The notes under the pieces: generated by a model
What the model was told of the DNA's origin: nothing
Seen by the model: the letters and a program-made list of their open reading frames with translations, nothing else
Database searches by the model: none
Translations under genes and position numbers: made by a program
Origin: an uncultured Acetatifactor sp.
GTDB taxonomy: Bacteria; Bacillota; Clostridia; Lachnospirales; Lachnospiraceae
Length of the DNA: 64,000 nt
NCBI GenBank assembly: GCA_910584375.1
Contig: CAJUAH010000001.1
Span: forward strand, 200,560-264,559
Direction: 5' to 3'
Shown: positions 18,793-28,400 of the stretch, one piece after another
Layout: every line of letters starts with the position of its first letter
How positions within the stretch are numbered: the stretch's first letter is position 1

Positions 18793-18885
18793 GGGAATCC
18801 TCTTTCTGAATCGCTCGCTGATATATTTTCATAAACCCGGTTTCCGTATGGCTCCGGGGCCGTGTCCTCCCGGGCGGAGGCGGGA

Positions 18886-19740
18886 TTAGCCCTTGGTGCC
18901 GCCTCTGGCCACACCTTCCATGACTTTTCGGCGGAAGAGGAGAAACAGCACGATCAGGGGGACGGAGATCACCACCACGGCGGCCATCATGGCGGGAATA
19001 TTCTCCCGGCCAAAGCCGTTTTCCCGGATCTCCTGAATCCCGTTGGACACCAGATAATAGTTGGGATCATCGGTAATCAGACGGGGCCATACATAGGAGT
19101 TCCAGCACTCTATGATCTTGAGGATCGTGATCGTGATCAGCGTGGGGCGGCAGATGGGTATCATAACCCGGCGCAGATAGCGCAGGTCAGAGGTGCCGTC
19201 CACCCTGGCCGCGTAATACAGCTCATCGGGAATCTGGGCGAAATTTTCCCTGAGCAGATAGATATAAAATACCGAAGTCACCGAGGGAAGGATCAGCCCC
19301 AGAAAGGTATTGCGCATTCCCAGATTGGTGACGGTGGTAAAGTTGGTGATGATCACCAGCTCATTGGGAATCATCATCAGGGATAAAAACAGGGTGAACA
19401 CCAGATTTTTCCCCTTGAAATCCAGTCTGGCAAAGGCGAAAGCCGCCAGAGTGATGACCACCAGCATGACGGCGGTGGTCATCAGCGTAAAAATCAGAGT
19501 GTTCAACAGATATCTGCCAAGGGACACGGTGGTAAAGGCGTCCACATAATTTTGCAGGGTGGGAGAGAAGGTGAAAAAAGAGGGGATCTGCTCCGCGTTG
19601 TAGGAACCGTAGCTTTTCACCGAGGTCAGTACCATCCAGTAAAAGGGAAACAGTACGATCAGTCCCCACAGAACCAGCAGGGTATAAATCGCTATCGTGG
19701 AAAAGCGCCGGGCTCTTCGGTATTCAGTGATCTTGCTCAT
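18886..19740 (-). CDS. Sugar ABC transporter permease (MalG/UgpE type)
   Basis: The 284-residue protein has six membrane helices and the EAA loop that contacts the ATPase (YYAARVDGTSDLRYLRRVMIPICRPTL). It pairs with the upstream permease, with 35 bases between the two genes. Confidence 0.9.
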   Translation of the reverse strand: MSKITEYRRARRFSTIAIYTLLVLWGLIVLFPFYWMVLTSVKSYGSYNAEQIPSFFTFSPTLQNYVDAFTTVSLGRYLLNTLIFTLMTTAVMLVVITLAAFAFARLDFKGKNLVFTLFLSLMMIPNELVIITNFTTVTNLGMRNTFLGLILPSVTSVFYIYLLRENFAQIPDELYYAARVDGTSDLRYLRRVMIPICRPTLITITILKIIECWNSYVWPRLITDDPNYYLVSNGIQEIRENGFGRENIPAMMAAVVVISVPLIVLFLLFRRKVMEGVARGGTKG

Positions 19741-19775
19741 ATGACAGGCCTCCGTTTTCAGGTTCTTATAACCTT

Positions 19776-20666
19776 TTAATAGTGTACATGTTTTTTACTG
19801 ACCAGGAGATTGATGCAGGTGATGGTCAGTACGATGGCAAACAGGATGATGGCGGCTGCCGACGCGTAGGAGGGATAGCCGCCGCTGTCCCCGTAGAGCA
19901 TATCGTAGACATAGCCCACGATGGTGTTCATCTCCGCGGCGTTTAAGTCCGTGCCGAACAGGGCCACCGCGTCGCTGTAGGCCTTGAAAGCGCCGATAAA
20001 TCCGGTGATGACCAGGTAAAAGAGCATGGGGGATATCATGGGCAGCGTAATCCTGGTGAAGATACGCCAGCGGGGCGTACCATCCACCCGGGCCGCGTTG
20101 TAGTAGACCTGGTTGACCGAGGCCAAAGCGCTGGTCAGGATCAGGATCTTAAAGGGCATGACCACCCATACGGTGTAAAAGCACAGCACAAACATCTTGG
20201 CCCAGTAGGGACCGCCGATAAAGTCCACGGAGCTGCCGCCAAAACTCTGTATCAGAATGTTGACCAGGCCGTCGGAGTAGGCGGTCTTTTTAAACAGGAT
20301 CATAAACACCAGGCCCACTGCCAGCGTGTTGGTCACATAGGGCAGAAAATAGACGGTCTGAAACAGGTCCCGCAGCGGCTTTATGGAGCTGAGAGCCACG
20401 GAGATTAGCAGCGCCAGTCCTGTGGAAAGAGGGACGGTGACGGCTACCAGGATCAGGGTGTTTTTTACCGCCTGGAGAAAGTAGGGGTCCCGCAGCACAT
20501 AAGAATAGTTGTACAATCCTGTGCCGGAAAATGTCTGGGACGCGGAATTGTATCCCTCCTCAAAAGAATATATGAACACGTCTATCAGCGGATAGATCAT
20601 AAATACGCCCAGAAACAGGAAAGCGGGCAGCAGATAAAGCCAGCCCTTCATATTTTTATTGTCCAT
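19776..20666 (-). CDS. Sugar ABC transporter permease (MalF/UgpA type)
   Basis: The 296-residue protein has the EAA loop YYNAARVDGTPRWRIFTRITLPMISP and six membrane helices. Its start overlaps the end of the ATPase gene by 11 bases, which indicates translational coupling. Confidence 0.9.
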   Translation of the reverse strand: MDNKNMKGWLYLLPAFLFLGVFMIYPLIDVFIYSFEEGYNSASQTFSGTGLYNYSYVLRDPYFLQAVKNTLILVAVTVPLSTGLALLISVALSSIKPLRDLFQTVYFLPYVTNTLAVGLVFMILFKKTAYSDGLVNILIQSFGGSSVDFIGGPYWAKMFVLCFYTVWVVMPFKILILTSALASVNQVYYNAARVDGTPRWRIFTRITLPMISPMLFYLVITGFIGAFKAYSDAVALFGTDLNAAEMNTIVGYVYDMLYGDSGGYPSYASAAAIILFAIVLTITCINLLVSKKHVHY

Positions 20667-21771
20667 CTTTATATGTTTCCTCCTTAATGCGCTCTCCGGT
20701 TTCCGGGTGGAACAGATAGACTTTATGGGGTTTCAACGCGAAACGTACAGTCTCTGCCTCCGTGTCCACGATGTTTTCCGCATTGATGATGGAACGTATG
20801 GAGGGATTCTCGCAGCAGGGGTGAGTGGATACCACGCTGATATCCCGGCCCATGACCTCCACCCGGGTCAGATCGCAGGTCAGCGGGCCGTCCTGCTGCA
20901 GCATAAAGGCCTCGGGGCGGATGCCCACCGTGACTTTCCCCTCCGGCACGCCCTGGAGGGGAAGAACCGATTCTTCGCCGATATAGAGCTTTCCGCCGGA
21001 CACTTTGCCCTGAAAGACATTGATGGGAGGCGTGCCCAGAAATTTGGCCACAAACAGGTTCACCGGATCGTCGTATACCTCCTGGGGTTTGCCGATCTGC
21101 TGTACGATCCCGTCTTTCATGACCACGATCATATCCGATATGCTCATGGCCTCCTCCTGATCGTGGGTCACAAAGACCGTAGTGACGCGCGTCTTACGCT
21201 GGATGCGGCGAATCTCTTCCCGGGTCTGCAGGCGCAGCCGGGCGTCCAGATTGGACAGAGGTTCGTCAAGCAGCAGTACCCGGGGGGTTTTTACCAGCGC
21301 CCGGGCAATGGCCACACGCTGCTGCTGTCCGCCGGAGAGTTCGCTGGGTTTTCGGTCCATCAATCCTTCCAACTGTACCAGCTTTGCCGCCTCCAGAGCC
21401 CGTTTCTCCATCTCTTCCCTGGAGAGTTTGTCCGCCCCCCGCAGATTTTCCAGCGGGAAAGTGATATTTTTTAGCACGGTCAGGTGGGGGTAGAGGGCAT
21501 AGTTTTGAAACACCATGCCCACGCCTCTGTGCTCCGGGGGGAGGGGGGTCACATCTTCCTCCCCGAAAAAGATCTTGCCTTCCGTGGGCTTTTGCAGGCC
21601 GCAGATCAGGTTCAGGGCCGTGCTCTTGCCGCAGCCGGAGGGGCCCAACAGGCCGATTAACTGGCCGTCGGGAATTTCAAAGGTAAAATGATTGACTGCA
21701 ATGACGTCGCCGGGAGACTTTTTACTCCGGCTGGGAAATTTTTTAGTCAGATTCTGCAACACTATTTTCAT
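20656..21771 (-). CDS. Sugar ABC transporter ATP-binding protein (MalK/UgpC type)
   Basis: The protein starts at 21771 (MKIVLQNLTKKF) and has 371 residues. It shows Walker A GPSGCGKST, a Q-loop, signature LSGGQQQR, Walker B LLLDEP, the switch His (VTHDQEEAMS) and a C-terminal TOBE-type region typical of carbohydrate importers. It is the first gene of the importer operon; placing the ATPase first and the binding protein last is less common than the reverse order. Confidence 0.92.
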   Translation of the reverse strand: MKIVLQNLTKKFPSRSKKSPGDVIAVNHFTFEIPDGQLIGLLGPSGCGKSTALNLICGLQKPTEGKIFFGEEDVTPLPPEHRGVGMVFQNYALYPHLTVLKNITFPLENLRGADKLSREEMEKRALEAAKLVQLEGLMDRKPSELSGGQQQRVAIARALVKTPRVLLLDEPLSNLDARLRLQTREEIRRIQRKTRVTTVFVTHDQEEAMSISDMIVVMKDGIVQQIGKPQEVYDDPVNLFVAKFLGTPPINVFQGKVSGGKLYIGEESVLPLQGVPEGKVTVGIRPEAFMLQQDGPLTCDLTRVEVMGRDISVVSTHPCCENPSIRSIINAENIVDTEAETVRFALKPHKVYLFHPETGERIKEETYKDGQ

Positions 21772-21862
21772 GTTCTTATGCTCCCATCTGTCCGCCGGGG
21801 CGGGCATTTTAATCGGTTTTCTGTAAAAAACAGGCCATGCGGCGGCACGGCCCGTATACTAT

Positions 21863-22963
21863 TTAATCTTCATCAGGATAGGTCGCAAGCAGGTTTTCAA
21901 ATTCTGCCTTTACTTCGGCAAAAGCCTTGAGCAGTTTGGGGGAGAAGGTTCCGCCGCTTCCGTTTATGATCATCTGGTAAGCCCTCTCCGGCTCATATGC
22001 GGCCTTGTAGACGCGTTTGGATGTGAGAGCGTCGTATACGTCCACCAGAGAAACGATCTGCGCCGCGATACTGATATCATCCCCCTTCAGTCCGTCGGGG
22101 TATCCGTTTCCGTCATACTTCTCATGGTGGTGTCTGGCAATATCGCAGGCATACTCATGGACGGTCTTGTCGCTCAGTTGAATGGCCTGAGATATAAGTT
22201 CCTCTCCCTTGGTTGTGTGAGACTTTATGAGCTCAAACTCATCCGGGGTCAGCTTGCTGGATTTCATTATGATGCTGTCGGGAATGGCGATCTTTCCGAT
22301 ATCGTGAAGGGAAGAGGCCCATCCGATGAGTACCAGCTTTTCCGGTGTGAGGTCATACTCCGGGTATAGTTTCATAATGCTTCTTCCCAGACAAAGAGTA
22401 AATTCCCGCACCCGCTTTATATGCTGTTTTGATTCCAGATTACGGAATTCCATAATGTTGCTCAGGGAATTGACCAGGGTTTCTGTGAGTTGCCCAAGGT
22501 CTTTGGCCTGCTGGCGCAGCAGATCGTTCTGTTTCTTGATATTGTCGTTCTGTTTTTTGACTACCAATTCCAGTTGCATCTTATACTGGAACCAGCCTAC
22601 GGCATTACTGACCACCTGTCTGATGACTTCGGGCTGGTAGGGCTTTTTGATATAGCTCACGATACCGTACTCATAGCCCTTTCTCTCAAATTCCGGAGAA
22701 TCCTGTCCGGTTACCATGATAAAAGGAATTTTGTTGGTAACTTTTTTCTCCTGTAAATGTTCCAGCACCTGTAAACCGTCCATTACAGGCATCAGGTAAT
22801 CCAGCAGTACTACGGCGATAGAGGAAAAATAGTTGTTCAGGAGCTGTATTCCTTCTCTGCCGTTAGCGGCCACTAATATCTTATAATCCGGCCGGAATAT
22901 TTCGGCCAGAATATCGCGCTCGATGGCGTTGTCTTCAAAGATCAGTACGGTGTCACGTTTCAT
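21863..22963 (-). CDS. Response regulator with HD-GYP phosphodiesterase domain
   Basis: The ATG at 22963 follows AGGGGG. Residues 1-120 are a receiver domain with the phospho-acceptor Asp55 (VVLLDYLMP). A coiled linker (QNDNIKKQNDLLRQQ) follows, then an HD-GYP domain with HDIGK, the metal-binding HD residues and RHHHEKYDGNGYPDGL. It is expected to degrade cyclic di-GMP (or a related dinucleotide) when phosphorylated. No histidine kinase is adjacent. A FapA-like gene lies just upstream on the same strand. Confidence 0.93.
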   Translation of the reverse strand: MKRDTVLIFEDNAIERDILAEIFRPDYKILVAANGREGIQLLNNYFSSIAVVLLDYLMPVMDGLQVLEHLQEKKVTNKIPFIMVTGQDSPEFERKGYEYGIVSYIKKPYQPEVIRQVVSNAVGWFQYKMQLELVVKKQNDNIKKQNDLLRQQAKDLGQLTETLVNSLSNIMEFRNLESKQHIKRVREFTLCLGRSIMKLYPEYDLTPEKLVLIGWASSLHDIGKIAIPDSIIMKSSKLTPDEFELIKSHTTKGEELISQAIQLSDKTVHEYACDIARHHHEKYDGNGYPDGLKGDDISIAAQIVSLVDVYDALTSKRVYKAAYEPERAYQMIINGSGGTFSPKLLKAFAEVKAEFENLLATYPDED

Positions 22964-22976
22964 TTTTATACCCCCT

Positions 22977-22992
22977 GTGCGCTTTAGCGCAC
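22977..22992. repeat. GTGCGCT-TT-AGCGCAC hairpin at the HD-GYP ribosome binding site
   Basis: This is a perfect 16-bp palindrome with 7-bp arms. On the minus strand it ends 2 bases before the GGGGG ribosome binding site of the HD-GYP gene. It belongs to the same family as the hairpins at 12466, 62889 and 62959. A TATAAT on the minus strand at 23028-23023 overlaps the stop codon of the upstream gene and may start this transcript. Confidence 0.75.
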
Positions 22993-23023
22993 ACTCCAAT
23001 CGATATTTGAAAGTTTATAGATA

Positions 23024-25111
23024 TTATAGTGTAACGATAATCACGCGTTTGTTGCGGAGCTTGAAAATAACTCTGCTCACCTCTGTAGACAGCATATAAC
23101 TGATGTCGTTTATGACGATGACGCTGCCGCCGTAGGCCTTTCCTCTGATACAGACCGGGGCGGTCATATTTTGGTCCGTTATATTGGCCAGTTTGGATAC
23201 TTCGGCATCCAGCTCGGCCAGTTCATGGCCCTTGGCTACGATCGTAGCGTGCACCTTGCGTATCATATCTTCGGATACTTCTTTTTCGGCGGCTACCAGT
23301 TGGAGTATCCGGTTCCATCCGGCCTCCAATCCGGACAGTTCATTTAACACTTGTTCCCTTTTGGCTGCGAAAGCCGCCTGCTCTTTATCGTACAGTTCCG
23401 TCCGGCCAACTTCCAGAAACGTCTTGATGTGAGAAGTGTTCCCCAGATTGTAGGTGTCTACGCCTTTTACGGCGCTGATCCTGCCGCCCAGGAGGACTCC
23501 CTTGCTGCCGGACACGATCACCCTGCCCATGGTATTGATATTGCTGTTCATAATGTAATTGGCTTTCACATTGCCCCTTGCGTCGATGTTGGCAGCCTCA
23601 AAGAAACTGCCTGAGACTTCCCCTCCCGCCTCAATGAAACAGTCGTGCCGGGAACAACTTCCCTTTTTGATCATGACGTTTCCGCCCGCGATCAGCCTCG
23701 CCGTCTCCACATTGTGCTCGATAATGATATCGCCGCTGGCCTTAATATAGCCGCCGGAGCAGATGCTGCCGATCACATATACGGAACCGTCCACTTCAAG
23801 CTTGCCTGTGACGGCGGTTACGTCTTCACGTACCACCAACATGTTAGTGATGATGATTCGTCCGTTTAGATATTCAAACTTGCCGTTTATCTTGGAGAGA
23901 TATGTCACACCGTCCGGGGCGATGCGGAACCCCACTCCCCGCAGCGGTTTTTTCTCCATGCCGTTTTCGGCATGTATGGTTTCTCCATAGATGTTTTTAC
24001 CGTTGGAGCCTTTTCCGGCGGGATGGTAGACAGCGATTTTCTCGCCTTCATCCACCATTTCAAAGGCTTCTATATTCACATAATCAACGCCGCCGTCCGG
24101 CAGAGGAGCAGGAATGCGGGGCAGATCCAGTCTGACAAAGAATTCAAACCAGCCGTCCGTGCCTTTCTGCGCAGGGACGCCTTCAGCGATCAGGATTTTC
24201 TCGTTCATTCTCCTCTTGACGATCATATCGGTGATGGCCTCGTCCTTGATACCAAAGACGATCTCCCGTCGGCGCAGATCGTTATAAATGTCTTCCTTCG
24301 TGACGCTGTTGCCGGGAATCCAGGGGATGTAGGCGTATGCCTTGTTGCCGTTATCCTCAATAGAGATCACAAATTCATTTTTGCGCAGAGAATTGACCAA
24401 GGACTCTTTACCGTTCACAAGAGTGGTTTTTGTAGTTTTACCGTTGATCAGGTCCAGGCGTTTTTTCTTCATGTCTGTGGCGGAATAGATCAATCCACGG
24501 TAAGAGGACACGTCAAGACCCGCCTCTAGTCCCAGCCGGATCTCTTTCATCTGCGCATGGCTGAGCAGGCGGTTGGCATAGAGGGATACATTCAGCTTTT
24601 TCTCCAGCCCGAGGCGGATCTCCTGCATCTGCATCCAATTGTAATCCGGGTTGCAATACTCCGAGACGTCCACCTGCTCGCATAGGCCAATCCGAATTTC
24701 CCGGATCTGGGGGGCGCACATGCTATCCTGCAGCCAGGTGTCTATGGGCAGCTTATCCAGAAGAGCCAGCCGGATCTCCAGCAGGGAATCGTCCGTAAAT
24801 CCCCGGTTAAGGTAGGGGATCAGGTCTATGGCGGAATACAGTGCCAGCCGTATTTGTTTCATGGTGTCATAGCTGTAGGCCGGGTTGGCATAGAGGGAGA
24901 CATTGAGGTTGTCTTTCAGTCCCGTACGGATCTGTTCCATCTGTAGCCAGTTGAATTCGGGATTGGAGTACAGGGATACATCCAGTCCCTGCTCGGTTCC
25001 CAGCCTGATCTCCTGATCCTGCGCTTTCTGATATTGGGCATTTTCAACCATATTCAAATTGAATTGCTGCGGTTTCTTTTTGGATTCGTAACTGCTCATA
25101 TCTATTATCAT
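23024..25111 (-). CDS. FapA/DUF342-family protein with an N-terminal array of 26-residue repeats
   Basis: The 695-residue protein begins with seven or eight tandem units of 26 residues (residues about 28-225), each with Q-M-x-E-I-R-L-G-L then L-D/N-V-S-x-Y-x-N-P. The middle and C-terminus match the DUF342/FapA family: a stacked beta polymer region with regularly spaced glycines (GNVMIKKGS, GGEVSGSFFEAANIDARGNVKANYI), then a helical segment. FapA-like proteins are linked to cell-surface or flagellar assembly and to c-di-GMP-related regulation in other bacteria. The start is 25111, with AGGAG close upstream; MSSYES at 25099 is an alternative. The next gene on this strand encodes an HD-GYP regulator. 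Confidence 0.85.
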   Translation of the reverse strand: MIIDMSSYESKKKPQQFNLNMVENAQYQKAQDQEIRLGTEQGLDVSLYSNPEFNWLQMEQIRTGLKDNLNVSLYANPAYSYDTMKQIRLALYSAIDLIPYLNRGFTDDSLLEIRLALLDKLPIDTWLQDSMCAPQIREIRIGLCEQVDVSEYCNPDYNWMQMQEIRLGLEKKLNVSLYANRLLSHAQMKEIRLGLEAGLDVSSYRGLIYSATDMKKKRLDLINGKTTKTTLVNGKESLVNSLRKNEFVISIEDNGNKAYAYIPWIPGNSVTKEDIYNDLRRREIVFGIKDEAITDMIVKRRMNEKILIAEGVPAQKGTDGWFEFFVRLDLPRIPAPLPDGGVDYVNIEAFEMVDEGEKIAVYHPAGKGSNGKNIYGETIHAENGMEKKPLRGVGFRIAPDGVTYLSKINGKFEYLNGRIIITNMLVVREDVTAVTGKLEVDGSVYVIGSICSGGYIKASGDIIIEHNVETARLIAGGNVMIKKGSCSRHDCFIEAGGEVSGSFFEAANIDARGNVKANYIMNSNINTMGRVIVSGSKGVLLGGRISAVKGVDTYNLGNTSHIKTFLEVGRTELYDKEQAAFAAKREQVLNELSGLEAGWNRILQLVAAEKEVSEDMIRKVHATIVAKGHELAELDAEVSKLANITDQNMTAPVCIRGKAYGGSVIVINDISYMLSTEVSRVIFKLRNKRVIIVTL

Positions 25112-25289
25112 ACTCTCCTTGGATTCCCAAATGGATGTGGCGATATATCAAATTCGAGCTGAGTCAGGCTCGGCAGCATGTAATATATGAACCATTTCCG
25201 CTTAAGGGAAAGGGTGGAACAGGGCATCGGTATAACAGTGAAATATAGACAAATTTGTATCTGCGGTAAAGCAGCATACAGTTAAATTT

Positions 25290-25318
25290 ATTATACCAAT
25301 TGCTATATGGAAAGTCTA
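25290..25318 (-). promoter_or_regulatory. Promoter toward the FapA-like gene
   Basis: On the minus strand TAGACT and TATAAT are separated by 17 bases. Confidence 0.55.
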
Positions 25319-25362
25319 CTGTTTTTTTGTGCTGCCATGGGGCAAACAAGCGGAAAATTAAG

Positions 25363-25392
25363 TATACAACTGGAATGCGGGCATGATATAAT
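25363..25392 (+). promoter_or_regulatory. Promoter toward the Lhr-like helicase gene
   Basis: TATACA and TATAAT are separated by 18 bases, with a TG one base before the -10 (TGATATAAT). Confidence 0.6.
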
Positions 25393-25442
25393 GAGTGGCG
25401 TCAAATGCATCCGCAGGGCGAAACAGGTAGGAGGGAACGATT

Positions 25443-28400
25443 ATGAAAGATTGTTTACAGTTATTCAGCGGCCGGACGGCGGAATGGTTTCGGGATAAGC
25501 TCGGGAACCCCACCCGCGTGCAGGAGGCCTCATGGCCTGCGATCGCCGCAGGGGGACATGTGCTGGTATCCGCTCCCACCGGCACCGGGAAAACACTCTC
25601 CGCCTTTCTGGTCTTTTTGGACAGGCTTATGACCCGTGCGCTGAAAGGGGAGCTGCCCCGGGAATTGCAGCTTATCTATGTATCCCCTCTGAAATCTCTG
25701 GCGGCGGATATCCGGGAGAATCTGAGAAGGCCCCTGGAGGGGATCGGCGCCCAGGAGCTGGTTCATGTGGCTGTCCGCACCGGGGATACCACCCAGCGGG
25801 AGCGGCAGCAGATGGTGAGAAAGCCTCCCCATATTCTGATCATCACCCCGGAGTCACTCTACCTGATGCTGACCAGCAAGACAGGGCAGAATGTACTCTG
25901 TACCGCCGGGGCTGTCATTATAGATGAGTTACACGCGTTGATCGATACCAAGAGAGGGGCGCATCTGATGCTGTCCCTGGCCAGACTGGACGCTCTGTGC
26001 GGAAAACCCTTGCAGCGCATCGGTCTGTCCGCCACCATCGCGCCCCTGGATGGGGCGGCCCGGTATCTGGCCCCGGAATCGGTGACAGTGGCCGCTCCGG
26101 CCATGGAAAAGAGTGTGGAGCTGCAGATTCTGGGTCCCTATGCGGATGCCCGCAAAAAACGAAAAGATCCGGTGTGGCAGGAGCTGGCCGCTCTGGTATA
26201 TCGGTACTGTCAGGGAAATCGCAGTGTCATCGCTTTTGTGGAGGGGCGGCGCTATGCGGAAAAACTGGCTTATTATGTGAATCTGCTGGGCGGTGAGGAC
26301 TATGCCCGGGTGCATCACGGGAGCCTGGCAAAAGAACAGCGGCAGGAGGTGGAGGAAGATCTGCGGGCGGGGAGGCTGCGCCTTCTGTGCGCCACTTCCT
26401 CCATGGAGCTGGGCATTGACGTGGGGGAGATTGACCAGGTGCTGCAGGTGGGATGTCCACGCACCATATCCGGCACTATGCAGAGGCTTGGACGGGCAGG
26501 ACATAACCCTTCCCGCACCAGCGTTATGTATCTGTTTCCGAGAACGGCGGCGGAGTGTGTGCTCTGCGGGATGACGGCGCAGCTCGCCCGGGAGACAAAG
26601 GTGGAGAGACTCAATCCCCCGGAGGGCTGTCTGGACATCCTGGCCCAGCATCTGGTGTCCATGGCGGCGTTTAAGGGATATGAGATAGAGGAGGTTATGG
26701 CCCTGCTGCCCAGGGCCTGGCCCTTCAGGCATGTCACCAGAAGGGATGTGGAATCTGTTCTGGAGATGTTGGCCGGTGATTACGAACATAAGCGGGAAAT
26801 CCCGGCGCGTCCACGCATCCTGTACGACAGGATTCACGGGAGAGTGGAAGGAGACGGTTACAGCAGGATGTTGGCAGTCTCCGCCGGAGGGACCATCCCC
26901 GATAAGGGGCTGTACACGGTGCGTACCCAGGACGGTGTGAAGGTGGGGGAAGCGGACGAGGAGTTTGTCTATGAGACGCAGAAAGGGGACCGCTTTTTGC
27001 TGGGAGCTTTTGGCTGGAGGGTCACGGACATCGGCAAAGACACGGTGACGGTGGTGCAGGCCCCGGCGGAGGGGGCCAGACTGCCTTTTTGGCATGGGGA
27101 GCTGAAGGGCAGAAACAAGGAGACCGGAGCTGCGTTCGGCAGGATTCTCAGAGAACTGCAGGAGGCGCAGCGGGAGGGCAGGCTAGAGGAGGCTCTGGGC
27201 GGCCTGGGCCTGGACGAATCGGCGGTGAAGCTGGCTGGAGGGTATCTGCAACGGCAGATCGCCGCCACCGGGGGACTACCGGACGATAGGACCATAGTAT
27301 TGGAGCATTTTAAAGATCAGTCCGGCAACAGCCAGTTGATGGTACACTCCGTCTTCGGCCGGCAGGTCAACAGTCCGCTGGCCCTGCTGGCAGCCCGGAG
27401 AGCCCAGCGGGAGATGGGAGAAAATGTGGGCAGCGTGGATGAGGAGGACGGATTTTTACTGTATTCCTATGGAGATCAGGCGATGCCGGAGGGGCTGCTG
27501 CTCAGGATCGACGCCGAGACTTCGGAGGCGGTCCTGGCGGCCATGCTTCCCGAAACCCCTCTTTTCAACATGGCTTTTCGATATAATTGCGGCAGGGCGC
27601 TGATGATGGGCGTGAAGGGCAAGGGCAGACAGCCGCTTTGGATGCAGAGACTGCGGAGCGCGGAGATGCTGAATCAGGTGGTGGGCGAGAAAGAACATCC
27701 GCTGATGCGGGAGACTCGGCGGGAGTGTATGAACCAGCTCTGGGACGTGGCGGGAGTGCGGGAACTGCTGGAAAAGATACAGGCCGGAGAAATCCGGGTG
27801 CGGGAGATCTATACCGACACGGCCTCTCCCATGTCCCTGCCTTTGCAGTGGAGCCAGGAGGCGGCGGTGATGTATGACTATGCCCCCACGCCCAGGGGGA
27901 TTCATGCGGCGGTGGAGGAGGCTTTGCGTCAGGAAACGCTGCTGCGTCAGGAAAAGGATCTGGTGTCTCCGGGAGACAGGGAACTTGCTCAGGTTCAGGA
28001 GAGAAGGCCGCTGCCCCAGGATGAAAAGCAGCTCCACACGCTGCTGATGACGGAAGGGGATCTGACGGCAGGAGAATTGGAGATTCCGGTGGAATGGCTG
28101 GAACTACTGGCCCGGGAGGAGCGGGCCCTGTATCTGGAGCCTGGGCTATGGATCGCCGCGGAGCAGCGGGAGGCCTATGAGGAGGCGCTGGCATCGGCAA
28201 AGAGCGGGGCGGCCTCCGATATTGCGCGCCGGATGCTGCGATACCGGGGCGGGGCCACGGCAGGGCAGGTGGCCAGGCGCTATGGATGGGCCGAGGAAGA
28301 GGCCCGGTGGGTGCTGGAGGAACTGTGCCGTAAGGAGGAGGCGGTGGCCCGGCAGGAGCCTGGTCTTGTGGAGAAGGCCGGAGTATCGGGGAAACTGCGG

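Larger units (their letters stand above)
25112..25442. promoter_or_regulatory. Divergent promoter region between the FapA-like and Lhr-like genes
   Basis: This 331-bp AT-rich spacer contains a minus-strand promoter (25318-25290), a plus-strand promoter (25363-25392), and a perfect ACAAATTTGT palindrome at 25249-25258 in the leader of the minus-strand gene. No gene is seen. Confidence 0.6.
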
